From Fusobacterium sp. (GTDB taxonomy: Bacteria; Fusobacteriota; Fusobacteriia; Fusobacteriales; Fusobacteriaceae): a stretch of DNA of 64,000 nucleotides. The stretch spans positions 1-64,000 of the forward strand of contig DXWL01000001.1 in NCBI GenBank assembly GCA_019416865.1. The letters are read 5' to 3'. A program made the translations under genes and the position numbers. Each line of letters begins with the position of its first letter. Within the stretch, counting starts at the first letter, position 1. This document shows, piece by piece, positions 25,183-35,608 of the stretch. The notes below the pieces were generated by a model. The model was not told the DNA's origin, ran no database searches, and was given only the letters and a program-made list of their open reading frames with translations.

Positions 25183-26463
25183 TTATAAAAATCCTTTATA
25201 TTCCTTCATTACCAGGTGAGCGTCAATTTGTTGAACTGTATCCAGAGCAACTCCTACAACGATGATTATTCCTGTTCCTCCGAAGAACACAGGAAGTCCC
25301 ATTGCTGTAAAAACTAATATTGGAAGAATACAAATAGCTGCAAGGAAGATTGCTCCTCCCCAAGTTATTCTTGTAACTACTCCCTCTAAATACTCAACTG
25401 TTTCTATTCCAGGTCTTATACCAGGAATAGTACCTCCGCCTTGTTTTAAGTTATCTGCTACCTTTTCAGGATCAAACATAATTGATGTATAGAAAAATGA
25501 AAAGAAAATAATTATAGCAGCATAAAGAATCATATATACAGGGTGCTTACTGTCGAAAAATAAAACTAAATAATCTCTGAAAGGGAAAGTAGGCGGCAAT
25601 GATCTGATTAATAATGAAGGTATCATCATCATAACAGATGCAAAGATTACCGGCATAACCCCTGATGTATTAAGTTTTAAAGGGATATAAGAGTTAGAAG
25701 CCATTCCGCCTCTTCCTCCAAATCCTTTTCCAACATAATGCACTGGTATTTTTCTTTGTCCTAGTTGGAATAAAACTATTCCTGCTACGACTATAACAGC
25801 TGCTATCGCAACTGCTATAAATACTGGTATTAAAAATTTACTGTCTTTCATTGTTTGTATAGTTTGAACTACATTGGCAGGTCCTCTTGAAATAACATTA
25901 AGGAATATTAAAAGAGATACCCCATTTCCTATACCATTAACTGATATTTGTTCTCCTACCCACATCAAAAACACTGTTCCTGCTGTAAGTATTGTGATAG
26001 TAACAAGCATGAATCTTATTCCAGGCTCGATTACTAATCCAGAAGATGTAAGCCATACACAGACTCCAATACCTTGCATTACTGCTATAAGTATTGTTAC
26101 ATATCTAGTCCATTGATTTATTCTTGCTCTTCCTGATTCTCCCTCTTTTTGAATTTCATCAATCTTAGGAATAATAACAGCAAGAAGACTGAAAACAATG
26201 GAAGCATTGATATATGGAACTATACCAAGTGCAAATATAGATATTCTCTGGAAGGCTCCTCCTGAAAACATATTGATAAATCCTAATAAGTCATTTTGAG
26301 CTGTCATTGCTGACAATCTCTCAATGTCAATTCCTGGAGCAGGGATATAAGTCCCCACTCTAGCAACTAGGAACATTAACAAGGTAAAAACGATTCTAGC
26401 TTTTAATTCGGGAATCTTCATGACTCCTCTAAGTTTAGCATTAAAGCTTTCCATTAAAGTCAA
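25183..26463 (-). CDS. secY: Preprotein translocase subunit SecY
   Basis: Channel-forming core of the Sec translocon in the inner membrane, 426 aa with ten predicted helices. Family marks are IPELKARIVFTLLMF, RVGTYIPAPGID, GIGNGVSLLIF and the cytoplasmic loop near FFYTSIMFDPEKVADNLK. The start is probably TTG at 26463, 7 nt after GAGGTG; the ATG three codons later is poorly spaced. It is the last gene of the ribosomal cluster here; adk, map and infA do not follow. Confidence 0.97.
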   Translation of the reverse strand: MTLMESFNAKLRGVMKIPELKARIVFTLLMFLVARVGTYIPAPGIDIERLSAMTAQNDLLGFINMFSGGAFQRISIFALGIVPYINASIVFSLLAVIIPKIDEIQKEGESGRARINQWTRYVTILIAVMQGIGVCVWLTSSGLVIEPGIRFMLVTITILTAGTVFLMWVGEQISVNGIGNGVSLLIFLNVISRGPANVVQTIQTMKDSKFLIPVFIAVAIAAVIVVAGIVLFQLGQRKIPVHYVGKGFGGRGGMASNSYIPLKLNTSGVMPVIFASVMMMIPSLLIRSLPPTFPFRDYLVLFFDSKHPVYMILYAAIIIFFSFFYTSIMFDPEKVADNLKQGGGTIPGIRPGIETVEYLEGVVTRITWGGAIFLAAICILPILVFTAMGLPVFFGGTGIIIVVGVALDTVQQIDAHLVMKEYKGFL

Positions 26464-26494
26464 AGTGTTTCACCTCGCTTCTAATCAATAAGAA

Positions 26495-26974
26495 CTATTT
26501 ATTGTTTTTAGCTACATCAGCAAAAGTTTTAACTTCAATGATTTCTACTGATCCACCTTTTTCTTCGATTGCTTTTTGAGCACTCTTAGAAACTTTGTGA
26601 GCTTCTACAGAAATTTTCTTTTCTAAGTTTCCGTTTCCAAGAACTTTTAAACCGTCAAGCATTTTGCTTACTATTCCAGTTTCTAATAAAAGTTCAGGAG
26701 TAACAACTGTACCTTCTTCAAATCTGTTTAATACATCTAAATTAATAATAGCGTATTCTTTCTTGAATGGATAGTTGCTGAATCCTCTTTTTGGAGTTCT
26801 TCTGATTATAGGCATTTGTCCACCTTCAAAACCAGGTTTTGTTCCTCCACCTGCTCTTGATTTTTGTCCGTTGCTACCTTTACCAGCAGTTTTTCCTAAT
26901 CCAGAAGATTCTCCTCTTCCAACTCTTTTTCTAGCTTTTCTTGGTACAGAAGGTTTTAATTCGTTTAATTCCAT
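26495..26974 (-). CDS. rplO: 50S ribosomal protein L15
   Basis: Large-subunit protein L15 (159 aa), with the usual basic glycine-rich N-terminus ([20 protein letters not shown]), [18 protein letters not shown] and a globular C-terminal half. It lies between rpmD and secY, the standard spc-operon order. A typical RBS precedes the ATG. Confidence 0.98.
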   Translation of the reverse strand: MELNELKPSVPRKARKRVGRGESSGLGKTAGKGSNGQKSRAGGGTKPGFEGGQMPIIRRTPKRGFSNYPFKKEYAIINLDVLNRFEEGTVVTPELLLETGIVSKMLDGLKVLGNGNLEKKISVEAHKVSKSAQKAIEEKGGSVEIIEVKTFADVAKNNK

Positions 26975-26978
26975 GTTC

Positions 26979-27161
26979 TTATTGCACCTCCTCTACATCA
27001 AGTAAATAAGAAACTTGAGCAATTTTTCCCATTAATTCTGGAGTTACTTCGTGTTCTACCACGCTATTCATCTTCTTAAGCCCTAGCGACTTTACAGTAG
27101 CTATATGGTTAGGCTTTCTTCCGATTATACTTTTTGCAAGTTTTATTCTAACCTTTGCCAT
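26979..27161 (-). CDS. rpmD: 50S ribosomal protein L30
   Basis: Short L30 of bacterial type (60 aa): [26 protein letters not shown] in outline, then [20 protein letters not shown]. The ATG at 27161 lies 9 nt after AGGAGGT; an in-frame TTG three codons earlier is too close to that site. It sits between rpsE and rplO. Confidence 0.97.
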   Translation of the reverse strand: MAKVRIKLAKSIIGRKPNHIATVKSLGLKKMNSVVEHEVTPELMGKIAQVSYLLDVEEVQ

Positions 27162-27175
27162 TTCTTTCAAACCTC

Positions 27176-27679
27176 CTAGCTTAAGATTTCCTTAACAGTT
27201 TTTCCTCTTAATTCTGCTACTTGTTCTGCAGTTCTTAATCCTCTTAAGCCCTCAATTGTAGCTCTAGCAACATTATGTTTGTTTTTAGATCCTTTAATTT
27301 TTGTAAGAATGTTGTGTACTCCTACTAATTCAAGGATTTCTCTGCATGAAGATCCAGAAATTACTCCAGTTCCTTCATATGCAGGTGCCATCCATATAGA
27401 TGTTGCTCCCCATTTACCAACAGTTTCATGTGGAATAGTTCTTCCTTTAAGAGAAACATCGATCATGTTTTTCTTAGCAGCAGCAACAGCTTTTCTGATT
27501 GCATCAGGAACACCGTTAGCTTTTCCTAAACCAATTCCTACTTTTCCTTCTTTATTTCCAACAGCAGCTAAAACAGAAAAAGATATAGTTCTTCCTCCTT
27601 TAGTTGTCTTAGATACTCTAGAAATTTTTAATAATTTTTCTGCGAATTCTTTTTCTTCTCTATCCATTAACTTAGACAA
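27176..27679 (-). CDS. rpsE: 30S ribosomal protein S5
   Basis: S5 (167 aa), needed for decoding accuracy and mRNA unwinding. Visible are [36 protein letters not shown] and the C-terminal domain ending [20 protein letters not shown] lies 8 nt from a TTG at 27679, while the next ATG is 20 nt away, so TTG is the likely start. Confidence 0.97.
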   Translation of the reverse strand: MSKLMDREEKEFAEKLLKISRVSKTTKGGRTISFSVLAAVGNKEGKVGIGLGKANGVPDAIRKAVAAAKKNMIDVSLKGRTIPHETVGKWGATSIWMAPAYEGTGVISGSSCREILELVGVHNILTKIKGSKNKHNVARATIEGLRGLRTAEQVAELRGKTVKEILS

Positions 27680-27704
27680 GTGAACTTCCTCCTCTCTAAA
27701 GAAA

Positions 27705-28073
27705 TTAGAAGCTTAACCCGTTTTCTCTTGCTGCTTCTGCAAGAGCGGCTACTCTTCCTGTATATATATATCCAGATCTGTCAAATACGACAGTTTTTAT
27801 CTCTTTTGCTACAGCTCTTTCTGCTAATAATTTTCCAACTAATTTAGCAGCTTCTACATTTCCACCGTTTGCAATTTGTCCCTTTAGTTCTTTATCAATA
27901 GTTGAAGCAGAAACTAAAGTTACTCCGTTAACATCATCTATTAATTGGGCAAACATATTAGTGTTTGATCTATATATAGAAAGTCTTGGTCTTTCAGCTG
28001 TACCAGAAATTTTAGTTCTGATTGATGAGTGTTTTTTATCTCTAACAGCTTGTCTATCTACCTTTTTAAACAA
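27705..28073 (-). CDS. rplR: 50S ribosomal protein L18
   Basis: L18 (122 aa), which binds 5S rRNA with L5. The sequence has [33 protein letters not shown] and [24 protein letters not shown] in outline. It uses TTG as start codon, 8 nt after AGGAGG. Located between rplF and rpsE. Confidence 0.97.
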   Translation of the reverse strand: MFKKVDRQAVRDKKHSSIRTKISGTAERPRLSIYRSNTNMFAQLIDDVNGVTLVSASTIDKELKGQIANGGNVEAAKLVGKLLAERAVAKEIKTVVFDRSGYIYTGRVAALAEAARENGLSF

Positions 28074-28101
28074 CTCACTTACCTCCTTTTTGAGCTATAT
28101 C

Positions 28102-28635
28102 CTATGATTTTTTACCTTCTTTTCTTCTGATTACTTCATCAGCGTACTTAACTCCTTTTCCTTTATAAGGCTCTGGAGCTCTTTTTGCTCTGATTACAGC
28201 AGCTACTTGACCAACAACGTCTTTTTCAATTCCTTCAACGATTATTGTAGTATTTTTTTCTACTGCAAAAGTGATGTTAGGAACTTCGTCGATGATAACT
28301 GGATGAGAATATCCAAGTGCTAATTCTAGTCCTTTACCTTTTACTGCTGCTCTGTATCCAACCCCTACTAGGTTTAATACTTTTTTGAACCCTTCGCTTA
28401 CTCCAACAACCATGTTGTGGATTAATGCTCTTGTAGTTCCGTGTAATGCTCTCATTTCTATTGAATCATCTGGTCTAGTAACTACTACATGACCATCTTC
28501 TAAAGCTATTGTTAAGTTTTTGTTAAATTCTTTTGTTAAAGTACCTTTAGGTCCTTTTACAGTAACAGTATGACCGTCAACTGTAACAGTAACCCCAGCA
28601 GGTACCACTATAGGTTTCTTACCTATTCTTGACAT
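28102..28635 (-). CDS. rplF: 50S ribosomal protein L6
   Basis: L6 (177 aa), two related domains near the factor-binding site. It begins [16 protein letters not shown] and ends with the signature [23 protein letters not shown] (shortened here to its core PYKGKGVKY). AGGAGG lies upstream of the ATG. Between rpsH and rplR. Confidence 0.98.
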   Translation of the reverse strand: MSRIGKKPIVVPAGVTVTVDGHTVTVKGPKGTLTKEFNKNLTIALEDGHVVVTRPDDSIEMRALHGTTRALIHNMVVGVSEGFKKVLNLVGVGYRAAVKGKGLELALGYSHPVIIDEVPNITFAVEKNTTIIVEGIEKDVVGQVAAVIRAKRAPEPYKGKGVKYADEVIRRKEGKKS

Positions 28636-28658
28636 TTAATGGACACCTCCTAGTTATT

Positions 28659-29054
28659 TTACCATACGAATGCAAGGATTTCTCCACCTACATTTTCTTT
28701 TCTTGCTACTCTATCAGTAACAATTCCTTTTGATGTAGATACGATAGCAATCCCAAGACCTGAAAGTACTCTTGGTAATTCGTCTACTGGTGCGTAAACT
28801 CTTCTACCTGGTTTAGATATTCTCTTTAATCCTTTGATTACTCTTTCTTTTCCTGCATATTTTAAGTAAACTCTTATATTTTTTATATTACCATCAGTTA
28901 TTACTTTGTAGTTAGCGATATATCCTTCATCTTTTAAAATCTTAGCTATTGTAAGTTTTAAGTTTGAATAAGGAACATCAACTTTCTCATGCATAACTGC
29001 GTTAGCGTTTCTGATTCTTGTCAACATATCTGCAATTGGATCTGTTAAAAACAT
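28659..29054 (-). CDS. rpsH: 30S ribosomal protein S8
   Basis: S8 (131 aa), an early 16S rRNA-binding protein and, in E. coli, the translational repressor of the spc operon. It starts with [15 protein letters not shown] and has the C-terminal signature [20 protein letters not shown] in outline. Located between rpsN and rplF. Confidence 0.98.
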   Translation of the reverse strand: MFLTDPIADMLTRIRNANAVMHEKVDVPYSNLKLTIAKILKDEGYIANYKVITDGNIKNIRVYLKYAGKERVIKGLKRISKPGRRVYAPVDELPRVLSGLGIAIVSTSKGIVTDRVARKENVGGEILAFVW

Positions 29055-29089
29055 TTACTATAATCCTCCTTCCATATCAATAGTGCTTT

Positions 29090-29377
29090 CTACCAAGATG
29101 ATTTTTTAACACCTGGGATAACTCCAGCACCTGCAAGTTGTCTAAATTTAACTCTAGACATTCCGAATTCTCTCATGAATCCTCTTGGTCTTCCGTCTAA
29201 TTGACATCTATTTCTTTTTCTAACTGGTGATGAGTTTGCTGGAAGTTTTGTTAATTCAAACATAGCTTCTTGATCTCCCTCAAGCACTCTTTTCTTTAAT
29301 TCAGCTCTTTTAGCTGCATATTTATCACAAAGTATCGCTCTTTTTACATCTCTAGCGATCATTGACTTTTTAGCCAT
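29090..29377 (-). CDS. rpsN: 30S ribosomal protein S14, zinc-independent long form
   Basis: S14 of 95 aa, the long form: it has single cysteines but not the CxxC..CxxC zinc ribbon of the short type. Marks are [29 protein letters not shown] and the C-terminus GVKKSSW. Located between rplE and rpsH. Confidence 0.97.
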   Translation of the reverse strand: MAKKSMIARDVKRAILCDKYAAKRAELKKRVLEGDQEAMFELTKLPANSSPVRKRNRCQLDGRPRGFMREFGMSRVKFRQLAGAGVIPGVKKSSW

Positions 29378-29395
29378 TAATTCTCCTCCTCACTA

Positions 29396-29947
29396 TTACT
29401 TTTTAAAAGGCATTCCGAAAGCCTTAAGTAAAGCTTTTCCTTCTTCATCAGTTCTAGCAGAAGATACTATTGTGATAGACATACCTTGTAGTTTATCTAC
29501 TTTATCGAACTCTATTTCAGGAAAAACTAATTGATCTCTTAATCCTAAAGAGTAGTTTCCTCTTCCGTCAAATGAATTTGATGGAACTCCTTCAAAGTCT
29601 CTTACTCTTGGAAGAACTACATTTACTAATCTATCTAGAAAGTCATACATTCTTTCTTTTCTAAGAGTAACTTTTGCTCCAATTGGCATTCCTTCTCTTA
29701 GTTTAAATCCTGCTTCTGACTTTTTAGCTTTTCTTACTAATGGTTTTTGTCCAGTGATGATTCCTAAATCGTTCATCGCTGCATCTATTAATTTCGCGTT
29801 TTGAGTAGCTTCTCCAACTCCCATATTAACGATAATTTTTTCTAATGTTGGACATTCCATGATATTTTTAAGATCTAATTCTTTCATTAGATTTTCTCTT
29901 ATAACTTCATCAAATAATTTATGATATCTTGAAACGTATTTAGACAC
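29396..29947 (-). CDS. rplE: 50S ribosomal protein L5
   Basis: L5 (183 aa), which binds 5S rRNA and contacts P-site tRNA. Visible are [34 protein letters not shown] in outline, [17 protein letters not shown] and the C-terminal AKGIALLKAFG-like end ([11 protein letters not shown]). GTG start. Between rplX and rpsN. Confidence 0.98.
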   Translation of the reverse strand: MSKYVSRYHKLFDEVIRENLMKELDLKNIMECPTLEKIIVNMGVGEATQNAKLIDAAMNDLGIITGQKPLVRKAKKSEAGFKLREGMPIGAKVTLRKERMYDFLDRLVNVVLPRVRDFEGVPSNSFDGRGNYSLGLRDQLVFPEIEFDKVDKLQGMSITIVSSARTDEEGKALLKAFGMPFKK

Positions 29948-29965
29948 TTACGTTATCCTCCCTTC

Positions 29966-30307
29966 TTATAGAACTTCTCCAGACACTTTTGAGTATCTAA
30001 CTTTTTTCCCGTCAACTACTTTGTATCCAACTCTAGTTGGTTTTCCAGCTTTCGCATCGAAAAGCATTACTTTTGATGAGAAAATTGGAGCAGGTTTAGT
30101 TACAACTCCACCTTGTGGGTTTGTCTGAGATGGTTTCATGTTTTTAGTAACTACATTTACATCTTCTACAACGATTTTTCCTTTTTTAGGGAAAACTTTT
30201 AAAACTTTACCAGTTTTACCTTTATCTTTACCAGAAATTACATATACTGTATCTCCTGTTTTCACATGAAGTGATGCAGGAACAAATTTAATTTTAGGTT
30301 TAGCCAC
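29966..30307 (-). CDS. rplX: 50S ribosomal protein L24
   Basis: L24 (113 aa), an assembly initiator with a KOW motif ([19 protein letters not shown]) and the family stretch [21 protein letters not shown] in outline. GTG start preceded by GGAGG. Between rplN and rplE. Confidence 0.97.
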   Translation of the reverse strand: MAKPKIKFVPASLHVKTGDTVYVISGKDKGKTGKVLKVFPKKGKIVVEDVNVVTKNMKPSQTNPQGGVVTKPAPIFSSKVMLFDAKAGKPTRVGYKVVDGKKVRYSKVSGEVL

Positions 30308-30323
30308 TTCTTAGCCTCCTCTC

Positions 30324-30692
30324 TTAGATTACTTCTGGAGCAAGAGAAACTATTTTCATAAAGTTTTTAGCTCTTAGCTCTCTAGCAACAGGCCCGAATA
30401 TTCTTGTTGCTTTTGGTTCATTATTGTTATTAATTATAACACCAGCGTTATCATCAAATTTTATATATGATCCGTCTTCTCTTCTTAATTCTTTTCTTGT
30501 TCTTACAATAACTGCTTTAACTACGTCACCTTTCTTAACGTTTCCACCAGGTATTGCTTCCTTTACAGAGCATACAACTATGTCCCCGATTTTTCCAAAT
30601 CTTTTTTTAGTTCCACCAAGAACTCTTATGATCATTAATTTTTTAGCACCTGAGTTGTCTGCAACGTTAAGGATAGTTTGTTGTTGTACCAT
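30324..30692 (-). CDS. rplN: 50S ribosomal protein L14
   Basis: L14 (122 aa), an intersubunit-bridge protein. It has [33 protein letters not shown] and [20 protein letters not shown] start with GGAGG. Between rpsQ and rplX. Confidence 0.98.
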   Translation of the reverse strand: MVQQQTILNVADNSGAKKLMIIRVLGGTKKRFGKIGDIVVCSVKEAIPGGNVKKGDVVKAVIVRTRKELRREDGSYIKFDDNAGVIINNNNEPKATRIFGPVARELRAKNFMKIVSLAPEVI

Positions 30693-30724
30693 TAAAATAT
30701 CCTCCTTCCAAAATATATTGGATT

Positions 30725-30976
30725 TTATTTAGCTCTTTCTAATACTTCAACTAATCTCCATCTTTTATCTCTAGATAAAGGTCTAGTTTCCATTATTCTA
30801 ACTCTATCTCCAACTTGAGCTACATTGTTTTCATCATGAGCTTTAAATTTAGTTGTCTTTTTAACTCTTTTTTTGTATATAGGATGTAAATCCATTGTAG
30901 CTATTGAAACAACTATAGTTTTTTCCATTTTATCAGAAACAACTATACCTTCTCTTACTTTTCTATCGTTTCTCAA
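30725..30976 (-). CDS. rpsQ: 30S ribosomal protein S17
   Basis: S17 (83 aa), a primary 16S rRNA-binding protein with an OB fold: [31 protein letters not shown] and [17 protein letters not shown]. It uses a TTG start 8 nt after GAGGAGG. Between rpmC and rplN. Confidence 0.97.
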   Translation of the reverse strand: MRNDRKVREGIVVSDKMEKTIVVSIATMDLHPIYKKRVKKTTKFKAHDENNVAQVGDRVRIMETRPLSRDKRWRLVEVLERAK

Positions 30977-31017
30977 GATTTTGACCTCCTCTTCTTAAGA
31001 ATCATCTCTAAAATATA

Positions 31018-31200
31018 TTATCTTTCATTTAATATTGTGTTCATTCTAGCAATTTCTCTTCTAACTTCTCTGATCTTAGCAGTGTTAGTTAATTGTCCTA
31101 ATGAAAGTTGAAATTTTAGGTTGAATAATTCTTCTTTAAGTTCTTTGCACTTAACTACTAAGTCTTCAGTAGACATTTCTCTTATATCCTTAGCTTTCAT
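31018..31200 (-). CDS. rpmC: 50S ribosomal protein L29
   Basis: L29 (60 aa), located by the peptide exit tunnel; it is two helices with [18 protein letters not shown] and [14 protein letters not shown]. Its ATG overlaps the rplP stop as TAATG, indicating coupled translation. Confidence 0.96.
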   Translation of the reverse strand: MKAKDIREMSTEDLVVKCKELKEELFNLKFQLSLGQLTNTAKIREVRREIARMNTILNER

Positions 31201-31622
31201 TATTTATCACCGCCATTCTCTCTTTTTACTATCTTACATCTGATAGGAAGTTTCATAGAAGCTTTTCTTAAAGCTGCCATAGCTAGTTCTTCACTAACTT
31301 GAGAAACTTCAAACATTATTCTTCCAGGTTTAACTACGCAAACCCAACCTTCTACTGCCCCTTTACCTTTACCCATTCTCACTCCAGCTGGTCTAGATGT
31401 GATTGGTTTATCAGGGAATATTCTTATGAATGTTTTTCCTTCTCTTTTGAATGTTCTGTTGATTCCAACTCTGCATGACTCGATTTGTCTGTTAGTTATC
31501 CATGCAGGTTCAAGAGCTTGAAGTCCGTAGTCACCGAATGCTACAGTGTTTCCTCTTTGAGCAGAACCTTTCATTCTTCCTCTAAACATTTTTCTATGTT
31601 TTGTTCTTTTAGGCATTAACAT
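31200..31622 (-). CDS. rplP: 50S ribosomal protein L16
   Basis: L16 (140 aa), near the A-site tRNA and peptidyl-transferase centre. It begins [19 protein letters not shown] and carries [20 protein letters not shown] in outline, [20 protein letters not shown] and GRIMFEV. Overlaps rpmC by one base. Confidence 0.98.
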   Translation of the reverse strand: MLMPKRTKHRKMFRGRMKGSAQRGNTVAFGDYGLQALEPAWITNRQIESCRVGINRTFKREGKTFIRIFPDKPITSRPAGVRMGKGKGAVEGWVCVVKPGRIMFEVSQVSEELAMAALRKASMKLPIRCKIVKRENGGDK

Positions 31623-31624
31623 GA

Positions 31625-32281
31625 TTACGCTTCCCCTCCTTCTCTCTTAGTTGGAAGTACTTCACCATTAAATATCCATACTTTGATTCCTAATGCTCCG
31701 TATGTTGTATGAGCTGTTGCTGTTGCATAATCGATATCTGCTCTTAATGTATGTAAAGGAACTTTTCCTTCAACTACCCATTCAGATCTAGCGATTTCTG
31801 CACCATTAAGTCTTCCAGAAACCATAACTTTGATTCCTTTAGCTCCAGATTTCATAGCTCTCATAACTGCTTGGTTTACTGCTCTTTTGTAAGCAACCCT
31901 TCTTTCAATTCCACCAGCTATGTTTTCTGCTACTAATACTGCATCTTTGTTGAAGTTTTTAACTTCTTGAACTTTAACTAATACTTTTTTACCAGTTAAA
32001 GCTTCTAATTTTGCTCTTAATTCTTCAATTTCAGCACCTTTTCTTCCGATAACAATTCCAGCTTTAGCAGCGTGAACTATTACTACTACGTGTGAAGGTG
32101 ATGTTCTTTCTATATTAACTTTAGATATTCCAGCATGGAAATAAGTTTTCTTAACAAACTCTCTGATTTTTACATCTTCATGGAAGTACTTAGCGTATTC
32201 CTTTTTGTCTGCATACCAGTTAGAGTCCCAAGATCTTGTAATTCCAAGTCTTAATCCTCTAGGGTCTACTTTTTGTCCCAC
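31625..32281 (-). CDS. rpsC: 30S ribosomal protein S3
   Basis: S3 (218 aa) at the mRNA entry channel, with a KH domain ([19 protein letters not shown]) and the C-terminal signature [28 protein letters not shown] start after GGAGG. Between rplV and rplP. Confidence 0.98.
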   Translation of the reverse strand: MGQKVDPRGLRLGITRSWDSNWYADKKEYAKYFHEDVKIREFVKKTYFHAGISKVNIERTSPSHVVVIVHAAKAGIVIGRKGAEIEELRAKLEALTGKKVLVKVQEVKNFNKDAVLVAENIAGGIERRVAYKRAVNQAVMRAMKSGAKGIKVMVSGRLNGAEIARSEWVVEGKVPLHTLRADIDYATATAHTTYGALGIKVWIFNGEVLPTKREGGEA

Positions 32282-32303
32282 AGTTTTACCTCCTTAACAA
32301 ATT

Positions 32304-32636
32304 CTACTTTTCAGATACTCCCACGATAACATGAGCTGTTGGTTTTCTTATGATGTCTGCTCTTCCCATTGCTCTAGGGCTTATTCTTTTAAGAGCTGGA
32401 CCATCATTGATCATGATAGTAGATATAACTAATTTTTCGTCGTCTAATTTTGCGTTATGTGTAGCATTAGCTATTGCTGATGCTAATGTTTTTCTTATAA
32501 TTCTAGCTGCTTTTTTATTTGTATATTCTAAAATATCAAGAGCTTCTAGAGCTGATTTTCCTCTCACTAAGTCAGCTACTAATCTAGCTTTTCTTGGAGA
32601 CATTCTCACGAATCTAGTACTTGCTTTAACTTCCAC
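32304..32636 (-). CDS. rplV: 50S ribosomal protein L22
   Basis: L22 (110 aa), whose loop lines the exit tunnel. Visible are VRMSPRKARLVADLVRGK, ATHNAKLDDEKLVIS and PRAMGRADIIRKPTAHV. GTG start 6 nt after GGAGGAG. Between rpsS and rpsC. Confidence 0.98.
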   Translation of the reverse strand: MEVKASTRFVRMSPRKARLVADLVRGKSALEALDILEYTNKKAARIIRKTLASAIANATHNAKLDDEKLVISTIMINDGPALKRISPRAMGRADIIRKPTAHVIVGVSEK

Positions 32637-32685
32637 TAGTTTCTCCTCCTTCTTTCTAATTCTATTTATCTAAAATACAGTCTTA

Positions 32686-32958
32686 TTATTTTTTACCAGT
32701 TTTTGTATGTCCATGGTAAGTTCTTGTAGGTGCAAACTCACCTAATTTGTGTCCTACCATTTGCTCAGTTACATATACAGGTATATGTTTTTTCCCGTTG
32801 TAAACTCCAAAAGTTAATCCTATGAAGTTAGGGAATATAGTTGATCTTCTTGACCAAGTTTTGATAACTGCTTTTAAGTTGTTAGCTGCTACAGCTTCTT
32901 CAACTTTTTTCATCAGATGATGGTCGCAGAAAGGTCCTTTTCTAAGTGATCTAGCCAT
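32686..32958 (-). CDS. rpsS: 30S ribosomal protein S19
   Basis: S19 (90 aa) in the small-subunit head: [40 protein letters not shown] in outline and [17 protein letters not shown]. Between rplB and rplV. Confidence 0.98.
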   Translation of the reverse strand: MARSLRKGPFCDHHLMKKVEEAVAANNLKAVIKTWSRRSTIFPNFIGLTFGVYNGKKHIPVYVTEQMVGHKLGEFAPTRTYHGHTKTGKK

Positions 32959-32981
32959 TACCTATTCCTCCTCTCTCGAAA

Positions 32982-33812
32982 TTACTTGTCGTTTCTTCTT
33001 CTTACTATAAACTTATCAGATGTTTTTCTTCCTCTTGTTTTAACACCAAGTGCTGGTTTTCCCCAAGGAGTTAATGGGCTCTTTCTTCCAACTGGAGCTT
33101 TTCCTTCTCCTCCTCCATGAGGGTGATCACAAGGGTTCATTGCAGATCCTCTAACATGAGGTCTTTTTCCCATAAGTCTATTTCTTCCAGCTTTTCCGAT
33201 TGATACTAGGCTGTGCTCTGCGTTTCCTACTTCACCGATTGTTGCTGTACATTCTCCGTGAATTAGTCTTAATTCTCCTGATGGTAATTCAACGTGGCAG
33301 TAAGTTCCTTCTTTAGCAACAAGTCTTGCTGCAGTTCCAGCAGATCTTACTAATTGTCCACCTTTTCCTCTTTGAAGTTCGATGTTGTGAATTTGTGTTC
33401 CAACAGGCATTTCTTTTAATTTAAGAGCGTTTCCAACTTTGATTTCAGCGTTAGAACCGTTCATTACTACATCTCCTACTTTTAATCCTTTAGGTGCTAA
33501 GATATAAGCTTTAGCTCCGTCAGCATAGTGAAGTAATGCGATGTTTGCAGTTCTGTTAGGGTCGTACTCAATAGTAACAACTCTTGCAGGTATATCTAAT
33601 TTATTTCTTTTGAAATCTATAATTCTGTAAAGTCTTTTATGACCTTTTTGTCTATTAACATTTGTTCTGTGCCCGTAGTTATCTCTACCATAAGCAGATT
33701 TTAAAGGTACAGTTAAAGACTTTTCAGGTCTTACCTTACTTAATTCAGGTACAACAAGTCTTGACATATGTCTTGTTCCATCACTTGTTGGTTTCATTTT
33801 CTTTATAGCCAT
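32982..33812 (-). CDS. rplB: 50S ribosomal protein L2
   Basis: L2 (276 aa), required for subunit association and peptidyl transfer. It has [33 protein letters not shown] and the conserved C-terminal [20 protein letters not shown] motif in outline, including the functional histidine region. Between rplW and rpsS. Confidence 0.98.
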   Translation of the reverse strand: MAIKKMKPTSDGTRHMSRLVVPELSKVRPEKSLTVPLKSAYGRDNYGHRTNVNRQKGHKRLYRIIDFKRNKLDIPARVVTIEYDPNRTANIALLHYADGAKAYILAPKGLKVGDVVMNGSNAEIKVGNALKLKEMPVGTQIHNIELQRGKGGQLVRSAGTAARLVAKEGTYCHVELPSGELRLIHGECTATIGEVGNAEHSLVSIGKAGRNRLMGKRPHVRGSAMNPCDHPHGGGEGKAPVGRKSPLTPWGKPALGVKTRGRKTSDKFIVRRRNDK

Positions 33813-33864
33813 TTGTTTTAACCTCCAAATTTATTAGACCTATAACTATCTTTAGCCGTTTTTA

Positions 33865-34149
33865 TTATACTTCTTTGAAGTATGAAATTGTTCCAGAAGC
33901 TAATTCAACAATTGCTTTCTTTTTAGCTTGAGTTTTGTATAATTTCATACCATGTCTTTTTGTTACAGGTTTGATATTTACTGTTGCAACACTTGCAACT
34001 TTAACGTCAAATATTTCTTCTACTGCTTTCTTTATTTCTATTTTGTTAGCTTTTCTATTTACTTCAAAAGTGTACTTGTTGTTGTTTCTTCTAAGTAATT
34101 CTGTTTTTTCAGTAATTAGAGGCTTTCTAATGATTTCGTAAGCTGTCAT
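33865..34149 (-). CDS. rplW: 50S ribosomal protein L23
   Basis: L23 (94 aa), docking site for trigger factor and SRP at the exit tunnel. It starts YEIIRKPLITEKTE and has YTFEVNRKANKIEIKKAVEE and VNIKPVTKRHGMKLYKTQ. Its ATG overlaps the rplD stop (TAATG). Confidence 0.98.
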   Translation of the reverse strand: MTAYEIIRKPLITEKTELLRRNNNKYTFEVNRKANKIEIKKAVEEIFDVKVASVATVNIKPVTKRHGMKLYKTQAKKKAIVELASGTISYFKEV

Positions 34150-34781
34150 TATCCAAGCACCTCCTCAATTGTTGCTAATGCTTCTTTAGTAATGATAACT
34201 TTGTTTTGTTTTAATAACCAGTAAATTCCTAATTCGTTAGGTTGGAATACAACTGCATTTTCTAAGTTTCTTGCAGATAAGAATAAGTTGTAATCACCTT
34301 GTTCTGTTAAGTCGTTTACTACGAACATTTGTTTTGTGTTAGCTTCTAAAGCTTTTGTTAATGCAACTATAGTTTTAGTTTTTGGAGTTTCCATTACACC
34401 ATCTAGTACAACAATTTCTCCAGCAGCAACTTTTGCAGATAATGCAGATTTAAGTGCTAATACTCTTGTCTTTTTGTTTACTTTTTTCTCATAACTTCTA
34501 GGGCTTGGTCCGAATACAACTCCTCCACCTACCATGTGAGGTGCTCTTATTGTACCTTGTCTAGCTCTACCAGTTCCTTTTTGTTTAAATGGCTTTCTTC
34601 CTCCGCCTCTAACCATAGATCTAGTCTTAGTAGATGCACTTCCTTGTCTAGCTGCAGCTAATTCTGCTACAAGAACTTCGTGTAAAACAACTTTGTTTGG
34701 CTCGATACCAAATATAGCGTCGTTTACTTCAACAGTTCCAGTTTGTGCTCCTGCTAAGTTATATATGTTTAAAACCGCCAT
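34149..34781 (-). CDS. rplD: 50S ribosomal protein L4
   Basis: L4 (210 aa), an exit-tunnel protein and in E. coli the autogenous regulator of the S10 operon. Marks are [20 protein letters not shown] (the tunnel loop), [19 protein letters not shown] and a C-terminal alpha/beta domain. Between rplC and rplW. Confidence 0.98.
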   Translation of the reverse strand: MAVLNIYNLAGAQTGTVEVNDAIFGIEPNKVVLHEVLVAELAAARQGSASTKTRSMVRGGGRKPFKQKGTGRARQGTIRAPHMVGGGVVFGPSPRSYEKKVNKKTRVLALKSALSAKVAAGEIVVLDGVMETPKTKTIVALTKALEANTKQMFVVNDLTEQGDYNLFLSARNLENAVVFQPNELGIYWLLKQNKVIITKEALATIEEVLG

Positions 34782-34811
34782 TTTTTTCCTCCTTCCGTTC
34801 TACTAACCTTA

Positions 34812-35438
34812 TTATTTTTTGATAGCTGGTCTTACAACAAGGTAACCGTTTTTAGCTCCAGGTACTGCACCTTTTATTAAGATTACATTGTTTTCAACAT
34901 CTAATTTAACTACTTTTAAGTTTTGAACTGTTACAGTAGTGTTTCCATATTGTCCAGCCATTCTTAATCCTTTTAAAACTTTTCCAGGCCATGAAGATTG
35001 TCCGATAGATCCTCCAAGTCTGTGGTTTCTTGAAACCCCGTGAGACGCTCTGTTTCCACCGAAGTTGTGTCTTTTCATAACCCCTGATGTTCCTTTACCT
35101 TTTGAAGTTCCAGTAATATCTACGAACTCAACACCGTTTAGAACATCAACTTTAATTTCTTGTCCTAACTCATATCCTTCAACTGAGTCAACTTTTAGTT
35201 CTTTAACAAATCTTAGTGGTTTAACACCAGCTTTGTTGAAGATACCCATCATTGGTTTAGTAGAATTTTTTTCTTTTTTCTCATCAAAACCAAGTTGTAA
35301 TGCTGTATATCCTTCACCTTCTACTGTTTTCTTTTGTAAAACAAAGTTTGGTCCAGCTTCTACAACTGTTACAGGAACGAACTTTCCATCTTCAAAGATT
35401 TGAGTCATTCCGATTTTTTTTCCTAGAATTCCTAACAT
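34812..35438 (-). CDS. rplC: 50S ribosomal protein L3
   Basis: L3 (208 aa), an early assembly protein near the peptidyl-transferase centre: LGKKIGMTQIFEDGKFVPV, FVDITGTSKGKGTSGVMKR, and NHRLGGSIGQSSWPGKVLKG in outline. The ATG at 35438 follows GGAGG by 10 nt and is where homology begins; 39 upstream in-frame codons fall in the structured rpsJ-rplC spacer and are not coding. Confidence 0.98.
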   Translation of the reverse strand: MLGILGKKIGMTQIFEDGKFVPVTVVEAGPNFVLQKKTVEGEGYTALQLGFDEKKEKNSTKPMMGIFNKAGVKPLRFVKELKVDSVEGYELGQEIKVDVLNGVEFVDITGTSKGKGTSGVMKRHNFGGNRASHGVSRNHRLGGSIGQSSWPGKVLKGLRMAGQYGNTTVTVQNLKVVKLDVENNVILIKGAVPGAKNGYLVVRPAIKK

Positions 35439-35469
35439 TTGTTCATAACCTCCATCAAATAATATATTG

Positions 35470-35522
35470 GTTGACAACTTGACCTCGTGGTTCCACGAAC
35501 CTGCTTTAAAAAAAGCGTCAAC
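35470..35522 (-). promoter_or_regulatory. Structured element in the rpsJ-rplC spacer
   Basis: In the minus-strand RNA, GUUGAC (35517-35522) pairs with GUCAAC (35470-35475), enclosing GCUUU-UUUU-AAAGC (35503-35516) and CGUG-GAAC-CACG (35486-35497), a small three-way junction 32 nt before the rplC start. A weak internal promoter (TTGAAA, 17 bp, AATAAT) may precede it. It could be an autoregulatory site for an S10-operon protein such as L4; this is inferred from position. Confidence 0.5.
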
Positions 35523-35608
35523 TTGTATTATTCTGTAAGGATAATTTGATTTCAACCGTGATTTAAATTTTCAAATTACCCGAGAATCAGCCATTTTTGT
35601 GTTTTTAA

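Noticed and set aside
35439..35555. 39-codon N-terminal extension of rplC
   Set aside because: L3 homology begins at the ATG at 35438, which has a proper ribosome site; the extension lies in the structured spacer.
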